In this document: positions 14,143 through 26,215 of the stretch, in pieces
How the letters are laid out: each line of letters starts with the position of its first letter
Numbering within the stretch: position 1 is the stretch's first letter
Source of the DNA: Lepas anatifera
Lineage: Eukaryota > Arthropoda > Thecostraca > Lepadidae
Assembly (NCBI GenBank): GCA_034440635.1
Contig: JAOTON010001929.1
Location: 1,005,001-1,069,000, forward strand
Direction of reading: 5' to 3'
DNA: 64,000 nucleotides
Notes under the pieces: model-generated
The model's input: only the letters and a program-made list of their open reading frames with translations
The model's database searches: none
What the model was told of the DNA's origin: nothing
Program-made: the position numbers and the translations under genes

Positions 14143-15747
14143 CATGCATTCAATATGTTGCTTTTCTGGCGGCGAAAAAGTTGTCCCTCCGTCTCCATCT
14201 CCTAATTCGTATGATCGGCGGTCGCCTTCGGTAGAGGAGACGGTTCTGATTGTTTTAATCCGCCACCCATTACTCCGCTATTTTCAGCTGTAGAACCAGT
14301 TGCCGCTACTCCGCTACCATTCGTAGAATCCGCAAATTGCAGAGAAGCAGATAACCATGAAAACTGTCCCATATACCATTTGATTACGATAGGATGGTAC
14401 ATTGAATTCATGCGGTTTGTATGATTCACCAGTGACAAATACGTGAGGGACCAGCAAATCTGCTGCTGACGAGAATAAATCTTCTGAAAAGCAAAAACCC
14501 CTTGGATTTGGTATCCTTGTTGCTTTCTCGACATACTATCCCCAAAACATTTCGACTTGATACAAATGCGGCTAAATCAGAAACAAATCTAACGAAAAAA
14601 ATGGTGCCAGAAACACCCTGCCCTGCTCTCCGACGCACAAGTCCGAAGGGCCCGATGTTTAGACGTTGAAGCACCTGAACTCCAATGAACGTCACTGGGC
14701 TTAAGCGAGCGAGTGCAGCAATCAAGTGCGCAAGCCAGCCCCAACTCTGAAGAGCAGCAATTTTAAGAACGGGGGCGTTGCCACCGCCTGATGCGCAAGG
14801 ATAGAAGTCTTCCTCCCCCTCTGACAGAATCCACTGTAAGAGTAGGTGCATTATGGATGCGTGTTAGTTTTGCTGCCAATAAAACTTGTCCAGTCATACA
14901 ATGCGACAGAAATCAGGAAGTTTTCGGATCAGAAGCAACGAAGCAGTCATGGCTCTTAACCACCAACTAGGACGTCAGTATTCTGGAGCTGTACTCTCCT
15001 GAATAAAATGTTCAACTGATACTTTCTCAAACTATGTTCTGCATACAATCAAATCGTGCCTTGTGTCGCATATGAAAATTCCTCTAGCTCTGAAATACTC
15101 TTCTAAGTTCTGAAACAGCTCTGGAGCACTGCTGCTATTTTGCCAGGCAGCTCTCAGTGTCAATTGTACCAGCCGCCTGCCCTGTTCACCCTCTCATTCA
15201 GCTTCAACTAGCACTGCAACTGTGGCGTGCAGTCGCCTCACTCTAACAAGACATCTCACAGGCCGGCAGTGAACCGTCACACTCCAGCCGCCGCATCCAT
15301 CCATGCGAGAACAGTACGTCTAAAGTGACGCACACGCGGCAAATTGCGACTGCATTTCTGACGCAGATGATACGAACCAGGCTGCCCCGCAACGAAGTCT
15401 GTAGCGGAAGCTAATGCTGCGCTGCGCGCGAGAGGGGAGTATATTTCATTCGGAGTGTATACCAGATGCTTTCAGTGATGTCCAGAAGATGTGGCCCGCC
15501 GGGGCTGTGGTAATCTGTGTTAAGGATTCGCGTCTCGTTATTCTTCTGCTCCCCGCATTTCTGGTGTAGAGACGGCTCAGAGACAATTAACGTCAAGTCC
15601 AGCAACACAGACAGTGTGGGGTGTGAAAACGTTGAGCTTCAGAAGTTTACTTTAACTCTGTAGATCTGCATACATATTGGAAATTGAATGGGTAGAAGCG
15701 AAATTAATTCAAGAGGAATTTCCTTCCAATAGTTCATATAGGAGCAA

Positions 15748-15792
15748 ACGAGAGAGAGGAGAGAGAGGAGAGAGAGAGAGAAAGAGAGAGAA
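15748..15792. repeat. (GA)n-rich simple repeat
   Basis: GA-rich purine run with G and A interruptions. Confidence 0.85.
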
Positions 15793-17057
15793 CAGTCTGA
15801 GACCGGGCATGCATTCGGTATCTGTCATAACACAGGCATCCATGGGAAGGTGAGATTTACCAGACGCTGTGCCCAGTTCTGGTGGGCCCATTAACTGAGC
15901 CAAACTTACTGACAGAAGTGCTACTCAGCAACTGGATGCGGTGTTCCACAGAGTGCCCGTACATCTACCCTGAGACACTACAGGGATCTGTTCGTGGCTG
16001 GGTGTTTGCAGGGCGCTGCTTACCATGGAAACATAATTCGACAGCCAGTGGTACATGAGAGATGCGTTTTTACTCTGCGTTAAATTAAATGGGGCTTGGG
16101 TATGTTAAGCAGAAATAATTTCACCCGTTGGTCCCTTAAAAATGGACTTTTTCTCTTTTGGCTTTGGTTTATAATTATGAAAGCCCGTTTTCATTGCGTT
16201 GAAAGATGCAACTATTTTTTCATAAAAATGAACAACAGTGCGTGGCAAGACCATTAGTGGTCTAACCATGCATAAATAGAAGCGCCTTTCGTGTGCTTTG
16301 ACGGCTTGACACATTCCCTTACCTGATACATTTACAACAGCGCTAACTGGACTCGCAAGTCTTCAGAATGGGCAGGAAATTTTTTACTTTAAATAGAGGC
16401 CTGAACGGGTTGCAAAACTATATCACTGCCAGAGCTGACAACGATTGGTATACTTTGAATACGGGTACGAATATAGAGAGCATACAAGAAAGTATGACTA
16501 CGATATCTTTTCCGAAAAAAGTATAACTGATTGTCCATTTGTTTATCATGGTCCTCATGCTGAGCCTACTCAAACTTTTATCCAAGTCAGCTAGGGGGTG
16601 TTCTGTTTACATGCATTCCGTTACAGAAAAAAACACATTTCATTTTCTCGTTTAAGTTTTATAGCGCTCCCAATTTTACTCTCTATCATTTTATTGACGA
16701 AGCGTGTCGTGTTTACTTGGAAGGAACGTCGTTTTCGACGAGGAAAAGCAATCGTCATTGCCGCTGGCAGCTGCCCGGACGGATATGTGCCTACGGCAAC
16801 AACCTCTCAATAACAGAATTGGCAGCAGCGGCAAGGTTTGTGGGCGTGTGCTAAGGCGGCAGTGCTCACAACTGTATTGGAGCCGCTGGTTCAGAAATAG
16901 AAAAAGTGATACATTTTCTGACTTGTCTGCAATAGATGGCAGCGTTGTCAACAACCGAAAAATGCATTGTGGATTCAATGAAGTAAACCGACTTATTTAT
17001 CTGGCCAATTTATTCTTAATGAATAATAATTAAGTCATAATAGCATGACTTAACTAA

Positions 17058-18063
17058 CACGCGCCCCACTGGGGGGCGAAATTCGCCCCTCCTGGTTTTT
17101 CCCAGGTAGCTCAAAAACAAAGACACGCAGAACAACGAAACTTACGGTACCTTATCCCTAATAAATTTTACACATCTGACCACATTTTTGAGTTAAGGTC
17201 ATGTCAGGTCAAGGAGTTATTCAGGGTCAAGTGACCCGACCCAAAACCTAAAACTACAAGTTTGAAGCAGCGCCCAGGGAACATTAGCAAACCGATCAGT
17301 TTGAAACTTCCACAATATGATAAAGTCATTAGGGTCTAAAAATCTGGTATCTCGGAATTTTGATATTGGTGACCTAAGGTGGGGTCAATTTCTTGGTCAC
17401 CCCATTATAAGTCTATGGTGAAAAATAAAATGGACTCGTTGTCAGGAAATACTGGATAGATAAGACTGAAAAACCTCAAACTGTCTATTCTTACATGATC
17501 TTGACCATAAAGTTAAATTTTTGAGCATCTGACCTTTCAAAGGTCATATCAGTTCACGGGAGAGTGATTGTTTTGCCAATAACTTTTCACTGAATCGAGA
17601 CAAAGCTCCCATTCTGCTTGCATTGTGTTTATATTGTCACGGGAAGTCGATCAATATGCAGCATGACCATACCAGGTCACTCTGTGACCCTGACCAAGGT
17701 CAAGGTCAGGTCATTTTCACTGTTTGACCTAGCAAGGTCATATTATACATGATTCGATTTGCCGCGATGAGAGAAATCCAATGATGCATAAAAATTTGCT
17801 CCAGCTCTCCTGAGGGCAGATCTAGAGAGGAAACATACACTGCTGCTCTGTTGTAAGCCTATGGAGCATTCGTTGACCTAGGCTGACCTCAATATTGATC
17901 TGACATGAAAATACTCCTCATAAATTCTCTTTGTCTTGTCAAGAGCTTTCGAACACCGACCGTAGTTTTCCTTTAGCTTTCGTGGGGAACGAGATACGGA
18001 GGGGGCTAAAAACGCCCCCTCCCAGCGGGGCGCGTCATGCAAGGGACCCCAGTGGGGCGCGTG
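17058..18063 (+). mobile_element. Family A TTAA element, copy 1 (AGGTCA-rich)
   Basis: A 1006-bp non-coding element. The ends CACGCGCCCCACTGGGG and CCCCAGTGGGGCGCGTG are perfect 17-bp inverted repeats. The flanks are CTAA (left) and TTAA (right), consistent with a TTAA target duplication carrying one substitution, as for piggyBac-type transposons. I count 13 exact AGGTCA/TGACCT hexamers inside, where chance would give about 0.5. They cluster near 17670-17740 (AGGTCA, AAGGTCA and overlapping AGGTCAGGTCA). No frame encodes a transposase. Copies A2 (26216-27118) and A3 (partial, 61831-61990) share the sequence. Confidence 0.85.
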
Positions 18064-18458
18064 TTAAGGGAACTGAACTTATTATCAGTTCTAGATGTAT
18101 CTATTAAACCGACCTACCTCAATTGGGATCCCGGAAGAGATACCGAAATTTTCTGCCCAAATCTTTGAATTCGCTCCACTTTTCTCAAAACAAAACACTA
18201 CGCGTTATCACAATTTTGGTCACAGTACCTAGCTATTTTTTCTTGAAAAAACACCTGTGTTGATCCGCCTCTGAGTCCGATTAGACAGCTGATCATACCC
18301 GTGCCATAACAATGCACTAAAATGCATCGCCGCGCCACTTTCAGAAGCTCCTACCACAAGCAGCCAGCTGCCGGAGCTGTTATAACGAGGCGTGTCACGA
18401 TTTACAAGACGCACGCAGCGGGGTGTTTACATCAGGTCTTCTCTGGCGGTAATGCTTG
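18064..18458. other. Non-coding spacer
   Basis: Spacer between transposons; nothing recognised. Confidence 0.4.
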
Positions 18459-18466
18459 AAGTGAAA

Positions 18467-18613
18467 CAACAGCGGATCCAGGCCATATGTCGGGGGGAGA
18501 GGGGCAGCAACAGGCCCAGCACCGTGAAAAACGGTGTTTTTGGACAGAAGATCAGCGGAAATCAAGGGTGAAGGGGTAAATGCCCCTCTGATCCCACCCT
18601 GGATCCGCCTCTG
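18467..18613. mobile_element. hAT-type MITE with target duplication
   Basis: A 147-bp element whose 13-bp ends CAACAGCGGATCC and GGATCCGCCTCTG form an imperfect inverted repeat (3 mismatches). It is flanked by AAGTGAAA (18459-18466) and AGGTGAAA (18614-18621), a 7/8 match to an 8-bp target duplication typical of the hAT superfamily. It is non-coding and belongs to the abundant GGCGGATCC MITE group of this window. Confidence 0.75.
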
Positions 18614-18621
18614 AGGTGAAA

Positions 18622-19016
18622 CAACACGTTTGAATGGCAATGGAGCATTTCAAAATTAGAGTAGGTTCTTACTGAATGAATAAACATAAAATGGCTAGCA
18701 TTCATCAAATCAACACAATCAAAATGAGAATGTAAAAACATCATCACAACGTGGATAACATGTCTAATGTCAATTTCAAATCTTATCGAAATTTCATCAT
18801 TCCCCAAATGTTATTAATGCTATCAGTTTCAATTCACATGAATGTTGTTAGCACATGTTTACCCTTGTTGAAAACCCAGGCGTATTTATGTAGGTATTCT
18901 GTAAAATTGACTTGTCAGTCCAGCCTTAACAGCATGTAAGCCGTAAAATCCTTCCCGACTGAGAGCTGCTACCTAATATGAACTTACATATAGCCTTTCT
19001 CGGCTCCAGCTGAGGT
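18622..19016. other. Non-coding spacer
   Basis: AT-rich DNA; nothing recognised. Confidence 0.4.
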
Positions 19017-19024
19017 TCAGGATG

Positions 19025-19332
19025 CATAGGCGGATCCGGGGGGGTAAGGGGGGCACGCCCCCCCCAGTGACCCTCGGCGCCCCCTGAAATGGTCACGGTG
19101 CCCCCTGAAAGGTCGATGGTGCCCCCTGAAATGTCGCTTCCCAGCCCCCCCAGGATGCGAAAATCAGGCCCACCGATAGGATTTTGCGCCCATCTGATAG
19201 GTTTTGCCGGTCAAAAGTCCATCAGACCTAGGGATGCACCTAACCTAGCCCCCGGACCGAATGGCGCCTCCCCCCGAAGGTGCCCCCCTCCGGGAAGGTG
19301 CCCCCCGATCGGCAATCCTGGATCCGCCTATG
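19025..19332. mobile_element. hAT-type MITE, subfamily L copy 1
   Basis: A 308-bp element with ends CATAGGCGGATCC and GGATCCGCCTATG (perfect 13-bp inverted repeat). It lies between perfect 8-bp direct repeats TCAGGATG at 19017-19024 and 19333-19340. This is a clean hAT-like target duplication. The interior is a series of G/C-rich phrases (GGCGCC, CCCCCTGAAA) and does not code. A second copy in opposite orientation is at 28431-28717. Confidence 0.9.
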
Positions 19333-19340
19333 TCAGGATG

Positions 19341-19896
19341 AGTCACTAGCAATAAGACAATACACAGTGAATCAATCCTTGCATTGCCAGATGTTGAATT
19401 GCTCTGGGCCTCTGGCCATCCCTTCGCTGCACAATGTTCATTGAGGGGCAATTGAAGTGATTGAGGGGGAAGGGGGAGGAACGGCTTCTGTCGCGTGTTG
19501 TAAGAGAGGGTGGGCTGGGGTGGTTGAAGGAGGTGGAGTAAATGGAACGTGAAAAGCCAAGTTGTTGCAGGCTTGCAAAGCTTCGGGACTTGCAGCATCA
19601 GTGATACGACAGTGGTTCCCAGCTCTCCCAAGACTATGATTCTCCTGACTAGCACTATCTAGACTATCCTTCAGCAGCCAGGAGATGCAATTGTTCTAAC
19701 CCTCAGAGTTTAAAAGATGCATCGAAATCCGCAGTTACTTTATCATATATGTTGATCGTACATATCTATACATTTCTTGTCACATTTAAGTCTCGTTGCA
19801 GCCTGAAATGCAAGCTAAGACTAATAGCCAAAAATGAGGCATCTACTTTGAGTTGCTATTTTCAAATTTCTTCATGCCAGGCTTGACTGAGCATAC

Positions 19897-19950
<54 letters not shown>

Positions 19951-20139
19951 CACCATCCGTGGAAAGGCAACAATAATCCCAAATCTGGCAGTTTTTATTC
20001 TAGAGGTTTTGTTATCAGCTGGTTGAAGACTAGCTGCATCCCTTACTTTTGTCGTTAACGAATCCTATGTCGTGAAGTGCCTTCCAGGCTCAATAAATAT
20101 ATACTGATTTTCAAGGTTCTGGCTGCTACTCCACCTTGC
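19341..20139. other. Non-coding spacer with (TA)n
   Basis: Contains a (TA)n run at 19899-19949; otherwise nothing recognised. Confidence 0.45.
19899..19949. repeat. (TA)n microsatellite
   Basis: Uninterrupted alternating TA for about 50 bp. Confidence 0.95.
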
Positions 20140-20147
20140 TTCGAGGG

Positions 20148-20305
20148 AAGTGGCGGGCCCAGGAAATCATTTTGAGGGGAGCAGGGAGCTGGGGCCTCAC
20201 CCGCCGGTACCTGGGGCAGCCACTCGCCTATGTATCAAGTATAGGGGCTTGGATATTCGGGGGGGGCTTGAGCCCCCTAGCCACCCCCCCTTGGATCCAC
20301 CTCTG
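20148..20305. mobile_element. hAT-type MITE, subfamily K copy 1
   Basis: A 158-bp non-coding element with ends AAGTGGCGGGCCC and GGATCCACCTCTG, flanked by the perfect 8-bp duplication TTCGAGGG (20140-20147 and 20306-20313). The interior (TACCTGGGGCAGCC, CTTGAGCCCCCTAGCC) is shared with 55715-55866 (inverted) and 57362-57518. Confidence 0.9.
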
Positions 20306-20313
20306 TTCGAGGG

Positions 20314-21156
20314 TCACCGTAATTTGAGTTTTACCTTCACACAGGTGCACCACTGAAACTAGCCCGGCTCCAGTGAAATGGATTTCACTCTAACTTCGCC
20401 CCCAAAATACTGGCGCAGGGGGATGCAGGAATGCTGGATCTCCTCGAAGGAGGGTAGCAGCCTTCAGGGATGAGGAGCAGAGTCCTAGATCAAAGCGGCA
20501 TCTATGGCATTCGAAACACATTTGCTCGTGTTTCCCTGTGCTTTATCTACTGTGTTTTCTGCAATGTGAATCGACACTTAAAGTTCACAATGATCTTTGA
20601 ATAGAATCGCATACATGAAAGAACTTTACAAACGAACGATCTCATCAGGCCACGCGTCATCTGAGACCGGGCAGATGTGTTATATCTGGGTTGTTTATTT
20701 TATCACTTTTTATTCACTTTCCTTGTTCAATTTACTACGCCCTTGGCGACGTTTCTCCGGATGGCCATGCTTTTTAGGCTGTAACTACACATTTTTTAAT
20801 ATCACACCCCAGCAGAGCGGTGCCATTTGTTCTACTCCGAAAGAGGGGGACACCCCCAGCAGCCAACCCCCCCTCCCCCCACACACACACCCTTGCGACG
20901 TTGGTCGTTTTTGTTTCAGAACTTTGCTCCAACCGTCACACACTCATCCAAGCAAAGATATTCCGCATTTGGAGCATATCCCTCAGTCAGATCTCAGGTC
21001 TCAGAGTGCCTTCTGAATGCAGTGTGGCAGCAGCCAGTCAGTCTTAAGGAGGTTGGCAAGTTCAGGCATATTGGCTACCTATGAAGGCCATCGATGGAGT
21101 TCATCAATACACATCTCTTTGGCAGATGTGAGCACACATCTCATCTACAGGAATGG
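20314..21156. other. Non-coding spacer
   Basis: No gene or repeat copy recognised. A short CA run lies near 20880-20890. Confidence 0.4.
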
Positions 21157-21351
21157 CAGGGCGCCACCACGGAATGTTCACAGGAGGGACGGACCAGGGC
21201 TGGTGCTGACGGGGGAGGCAAATTTTGAGCATACCTACTCGGTAGCTGACAGCATTATTGACGTTTGACCCATATTTTTTGGGGGACGTCTCGTCTGGTT
21301 GGCCAACAGGGGGAAGTGTCCCCCCGTCCCCCCCACTTTCGGCGCCCATGC
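21157..21351 (+). mobile_element. Family G MITE, copy 2
   Basis: It matches 4528-4695, from CAGGGCGCCACCA to GGCGCCCATGC, including the GCTGGTGCTGACGGGGGAGG and TTTTGAGCATA segments. Non-coding. Confidence 0.6.
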
Positions 21352-21677
21352 TTCTTGGGAACATTCGTGTAAGTCCACGAACATTGGATGCTGGATGAAT
21401 GGTATGTATGGTAATAGTGCTGGATGGTAAAACTCTATGCTGAGTTCCAAAGGTCATGGGGGAGGGAACTTTCTTAGCCTTCCCAAAAATTTGCATTATT
21501 CGAATCGAGGATCCAAAAGACGCTGATAGGAACAAATAAACATCGAATACGTATTATATCCTGAACAATGTGTCTATAGATACATATTTGTAATGAAACT
21601 TTTATATATTTTTTTAATTTCACTGAAAATAAAACCTCTAACCATCAAAATAGCCATAAAAAGATTAGCACCTTTAA

Positions 21678-22070
21678 CCCGCCCCACCGGGTCCGGCCAC
21701 CTTCCCCCACCGGGGGCCATCGATGGCCCCCTCTAACTCCGAAAATATGGGCGTTAGGCAAATCTGAGTGCAATGAAGCTCGCGTGAATTCGTAATTAAT
21801 TCGCATGTTTTGTGCTGGTCATGTTTGACCTCCGAGGTAATTAGGTCGATCGGCTTTTTCACTCAATATGATGATTAACAACTGGGCATATCTTATGTCA
21901 TTAGGCTTTGGCCTGGTAGTACATTTTAGAATTGCCGTTTTTTTCCGCTATGTGGAACGTAAAGACCTCCCGCCGTGTTTGACCGCCTAGGTCACCTCGT
22001 GACCTATATGACCTGGTCACAAGGTCGTCTGCGTTTAATAAAGCCGTGACAGACAACAGATGATTTTGTT
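21678..22070 (+). mobile_element. Family D TTAA element, copy 1 (right end not found)
   Basis: It begins directly after TTAA (21674-21677) with CCCGCCCCACCGGGTCC and matches 27123-27505 through GAAAATATGGGCGTT, AACTGGGCATA and TGTGGAACGTAAAGAC. Several TGACCT/AGGTCA hexamers are present near 21820-22030. The right boundary is my estimate, because homology fades and no inverted end is seen. Confidence 0.7.
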
Positions 22071-22597
22071 TCATTGCTCTAGTATTTGTAAAGTATTGTA
22101 AATACTGTTTTAACCTCTTGACCTTATGACCTTAAGTAGGGCAATATACCCTATCCGTAGTGTCAAAACTTGTTCTGGTCTTATTTGATCATTTGTGGTT
22201 TATATCATAATGCTTTTCCCATGCTTTCCATGAGTCACCCGTACCTACCTGCACAAATCAAAATCCCGGATTAACCTTACCCTGGGTCAGTGTATACGAC
22301 TTTAATGCTCTAGCTCTAGGTTACCTTTACCTCTCCCTACCTTGTACCGGAAAAATTTATTGGAATATGCGGCCTGGCCTTTTCCCAAACGAGTTAAATT
22401 TGTTTAAAAACATCTTCTGCTGAGTTCGTCTGGTCATCCTGGTGTTGTAATATTACGGAAGCTGTCACACTCGTCACACTCCGTCTCACCTGCCAGCGGT
22501 GTCACGTCCGTGACGGGCGGCGTTTTTAACAGCGCGCGTGACGCCCGGGCCTGTGACGGGTTGTCGGAGAGAGAATAGAGTAGATAATACGATATGT

Positions 22598-22638
<41 letters not shown>

Positions 22639-22669
22639 AGGGTTACTAACTCACTGTTACATCAATAGA
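22071..22669. other. Non-coding spacer
   Basis: May include the decayed end of the family D element; a (GA)n run at 22600-22635 and a CpG-rich patch near 22490-22560. No gene. Confidence 0.4.
22600..22635. repeat. (GA)n microsatellite
   Basis: Uninterrupted GA dinucleotides. Confidence 0.95.
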
Positions 22670-22942
22670 TAGCGGGGGCGAACGCAAGAGCGCAGTTTCG
22701 GGGGATTGATAGACAGATAGATAGATAGATAGATAGATGCATTTATTTACGATACTGATAAGATTCATTAAGATAATATGCTTTTATTAAGATACCGGGG
22801 GCGAACGCAAGAGTGCAGTTTCGGGGGAGGGAAACTCGAAAAAAATTGTAAAAAGGGTGTTTTTTAAAGAAAATCGGAGAAAATTTCACCTTTGGGGGTA
22901 TGGTACTTTGCCCATCCCCCTCCCGCGTCCGCCAGTGATAGA
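22670..22942. mobile_element. hAT-type MITE (subfamily I) split by GATA repeats
   Basis: The end-like phrase CGGGGGCGAACGCAAGAG...CAGTTTCGGGGG occurs twice (about 22674-22705 and 22795-22823). A (GATA)n array (22711-22738) and AT-rich DNA lie between. The rest (AATTGTAAAAAGGGTGTTTTT, AATCGGAGAAAATTTC, end GCGTCCGCCAGTG) matches 61413-61562 and 59504-59651. Confidence 0.65.
22711..22738. repeat. (GATA)n microsatellite
   Basis: About seven GATA units. Confidence 0.9.
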
Positions 22943-23649
22943 TACTCTACCGCCTCCATGGTGTGTCTTTAAGCTTGAGAGGTCACTGATACAGGCGCAC
23001 CAGGCAGCAGAATTTATGATTTGTTGCTATGGAGATGCAATATCTTAATCAAAGGGCATGCAATGCTGTACGGAAGCAAGAGCACACAGTTTCTTGTTAG
23101 CCCATCTCTGAATACCATGAATGGGAACATTTCTTGTAATCGGGTCAAACCAAGATAAGGATGGTCGGTCGTACCACCGTTGCAAAATGAGCAAGTCCAG
23201 ACTTCATCTATAAGGGATCTAAGACTTCTCCTGGATTTGGGGCGAAAGATGCACCTCTTCGTTCGGACCGCACGAACAGCCTCAGGCAATGGCCCTGTAC
23301 ACCTCACTGATGCGGATACACTGGCACGTAAACCACTGCTTTCACAACCGCATGAAGATTACTCCCCCGCCGTTAAAACACGGACCACATCTCGCCCAAC
23401 ATTTCAACCTTTAACGTTCTGAGCCGCAACACCGATTTCATCGTTATGGTTCATTACACAGAGGGCGGTTCCCCAGTCGAAGTCTCGGGAACAGCACTGC
23501 AAGCGCCGAGAAGAATCTAGTTTCGACGACGTCACTCCGCCCAAGTCGATGCCACTGCAGATTACTCATCAGACAGACGTTTTGATACCACGCGTGCCAT
23601 AAAATGCACCATTTATATCGCAGAGTTCGAACAGCAGTCTCAACATATT
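22943..23649. other. Non-coding spacer
   Basis: No gene recognised. The right part may include decayed LINE sequence leading into the fragment at 23650. Confidence 0.35.
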
Positions 23650-24170
23650 CTAAACCCAGGTCATACCCTCTTGCTGTATAATTCTTTCATCTTGCCCTTC
23701 ATTCGATATTGCCTTCCCATTTTTGGAAGTACGTTCGATTACAAACTAAACAAGCTAACAGTGCTCCAAAAGAAAATAATTCGCATGATAGATCAAGCCG
23801 ACCTCCTGGCTCACACAAGTCCCCTATTTAAAAAATACAAAATTTTAAAATTAAAGATCTAGTACAAGTCTCACAATTAGAAATTCTTCATAAACTTGCT
23901 CAAAATTCACTTCCCGCAGCATTGTCAGAAAGGCTGACTTGGACCCACATGGATCAATCAAGGCACAGTACCAGAAACGCCCAACATTTTGTAGTCCCAT
24001 ACGCCCAGACAATGTACCGAAAATTCTCCTTTTTGTATCAGCCCTAAGGCATGGAACAAAATTATAGCTAGTAATATTAGAGACCTGGCAGACGTGCCAC
24101 TAAGTAAGAGCTTCTTTAAAACTCTGGTAACCAAACTGTACGTAGATAACTATTGAATATGATCTCAAGC
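23650..24170 (+). pseudogene. LINE reverse transcriptase C-terminal fragment
   Basis: The frame from 23671 reads LYNSFILPFIRYCLPIFGS, then LQKKIIRMI, which is the region just downstream of the palm/thumb in CR1/L2/jockey-type LINE polymerases (LYNALVLPHLRYCLPIW and LQKKAIRII-like). After a stop near 23859 the similarity continues in another frame (QLEILHKLAQNSLPAAL...RLTW, then FVVPYAQ and WNKI-like residues). The palm and endonuclease are missing, so this is a 5'-truncated dead copy. The exact clade cannot be settled from this segment. Confidence 0.75.
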
Positions 24171-24607
24171 TCAAACAGTTATCGTTAGGATAGGAATATT
24201 ACCGTTAGAGCAGATTATAAAAGCAGTCCATCTGTTCAATTCCTTGTGCCTTTTAGTACCGTATTGCGATTTTTTCAAGTAACATGTTGTGAATTTAAAA
24301 TAAAAACCAGCGGTTTAATATATATAATTTAAGGTATCTGTAGGTGTTGATACAGGCCGTCCTCCGGCACCTCTCATGCCCCTTCCTATTTCCCCAAATA
24401 AACCGCAAAGTCTACTAATTTTCAATTTCTCTACTAACACCTCACCAGCAAACTGCGCCCTCTCCTTCCCCTAAGCGCCCCTCTCATCCGCAGGAGAAAA
24501 AAAAGCAGAGGTTTTTGGCATGGTTTGGCGATGTTTAGGACCAGTCCAAGTGGAATGATGTAATAGTGCAATCCAGAGTTTGGGATCTATTGGTCACCAC
24601 TTTGGTC
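24171..24607. other. Non-coding spacer
   Basis: May start with the LINE 3' untranslated region (AATAAAA near 24299); nothing else recognised. Confidence 0.35.
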
Positions 24608-24765
24608 ATGGGTGGAAATCCCAGGGGGGTTGGTGGGAGGGGGTTCAGGACCCCTCTGGATTTTGGGTCTCCCATAGGCTTTGTATAGAGCTTGCATTGC
24701 CGTGCCAGTGCCAACCCACCCAGGACCCCCCCACCTGGGTCGAAAAGAGATCTCCAGCCATGGTT
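24608..24765 (+). repeat. Dispersed repeat J, copy 1
   Basis: It matches 60876-61030: CATGGGTGgAAATCCC, GGGGGTT...GACCCCTCTGGATTTT, TCTCCCATAG, TGCCGTGCCAG, ACCCAGGA and AGAGATCTCCAGCC. Non-coding; class unknown. Confidence 0.7.
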
Positions 24766-25370
24766 TTAGTGCGCCAAGGAGACCTAGACCGCTTTCCGGT
24801 TATGACAAAGGATGCAAACTGGTGAAAAGTCTAGTGGGTCAGATGGAGAAAAACATGTTTGTTAGGGGTCTTAGCTAAGCTGTTGCAATTTTCTATAATC
24901 AAATTATTCAAATTTATGTTGATAATTCATCGCCAATCATTACCTATCATTTCATTTTTTATCGCTTATTTATAGCCTATCATTGCAAATTTGGAACATT
25001 TCATGCGACGAAAATTAAATAACAGTAACGGTAAAGACGTGCCGTGAAACATAAGTTGCAGAAGTGATGAGGTGTTCTTAGGTTTATCCCACGGGGTGTA
25101 AGGCCACCGTGCTGAAAATGATAAGATCAAGTCCAATGCTTTACCCTTGCGAATCAAGCGTGCACTAGAAATGGGAAGCACTTCTGAACCCAGCTAGGAT
25201 AGTATAGCTCTATTTGAAAGCGTTATCTTTAAAATACGTCTTATGCAATGGTTCTCGTGAAATTATTATTCTTTGCCGATTCCAAAACCATTTCTAATTA
25301 GCAAAACTATTAGCCAATAACAAGCTCAAATAAATGGCCAACACATATAAGAATTGGATATAGCCGATCA
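24766..25370. other. Non-coding spacer
   Basis: AT-rich; nothing recognised. Confidence 0.4.
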
Positions 25371-25374
25371 TTAA

Positions 25375-25696
25375 CACCCGCACTGGAGGGGGTCTGGTAC
25401 TAACGCGCACTGGAGGGGGTCTGGCACTAACGCGCATTGGAGAGGGGGCCTGGTAGGCCCCCTAAGATCTCGAAAAATAAGGGGCGCAGAAAAAACTGTG
25501 TTTTGGGGTTGGATGGTGGCTATAGTGAACTACATCATGCCCAATTTTCATTGATCTAGGTCAATATCTTAAGGGTTAAACGAGGTCATAAAGGCCAAAT
25601 ATTGGCCATACTGTGGACCGAGTGGAAAATGTTCTAATTATGCCAAAAATTGGCGGGAATAATCTAAAGGCAGGCCAGGATCATAGAGGGAAGGTC
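25375..25696 (+). mobile_element. Family F TTAA element, left part
   Basis: It starts after TTAA (25371-25374) with CACCCGCACTGGAGGGGG. Its first 80 bp hold three tandem 26-bp units (GCGCACTGGAGGGGGTCTGG plus ACTAAC). It contains scattered half-sites (CTAGGTCAATATC, GAGGTCATAAAGG). It is cut at a TTAA (25697-25700) where a family C element begins. A partial relative lies at 51860-52010. Confidence 0.65.
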
Positions 25697-25700
25697 TTAA

Positions 25701-26104
25701 CCTTCACCCGAGTGGGGGTCTTTCTAGACCTCCCTCGGGTTTTTTCTAAAGTAACCAAAAAATGGCGGCGCGCAGTGCCGCCAAACTTATCCTAGCTATT
25801 TCTTCATCATTTTTACATCTTTCCTGAAAATTTTAGCTCAAGATCATATCAGGTCAGGTCACCAGGCCAGGTGAAGTGACCTCACCTAAAAAAATGCTTA
25901 GAACTGCATAACTAAAAGGAGGGTTAATCGATCAAGTTGAAACTCACACTATATGTTGGGCCCCTAGGAGCTATAAAATATGTTCCGGGATTTTCGATAT
26001 TGGTTACCTAAGGTCAAGTGCAGAGGATGACTTCCCCATTGTAAATACACGGGGAAAATCACGAAATGAGCTTTCTCAGTAAGCATAAATGCAATCAACT
26101 TAAA
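25701..26104 (+). mobile_element. Family C TTAA element, 5' half
   Basis: It begins after TTAA with CCTTCACCCGAGTGGGGGTC and matches 42831-43145, then 45766-45840: GGCGCGCAGTGCCGCC, ATCAGGTCAGGTCACCAGG, GCTTAGAACTGCATAA, TGTTCCGGGATTTT. The copy stops near 26104 (AGTAAGCATAAATGCAATCAACTT) without a right inverted end. Non-coding. Confidence 0.75.
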
Positions 26105-26215
26105 AAAATATTTATTTATTTATTGTAGTTGATGAGCAACAGGTTATCGAGCGTCACCCAATTACAGCTCATCTCGTTTATAACACCACACATTCCTAGC
26201 TCGTCAGTTGTTTAA

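Larger units (their letters stand above)
11822..17057. other. Long non-coding stretch
   Basis: No recognisable gene. A CpG-dense patch at about 13430-13640 includes alternating CG/TG runs and could be a CpG-rich regulatory segment, but no adjacent gene supports that. Small simple repeats are listed separately. Confidence 0.45.
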
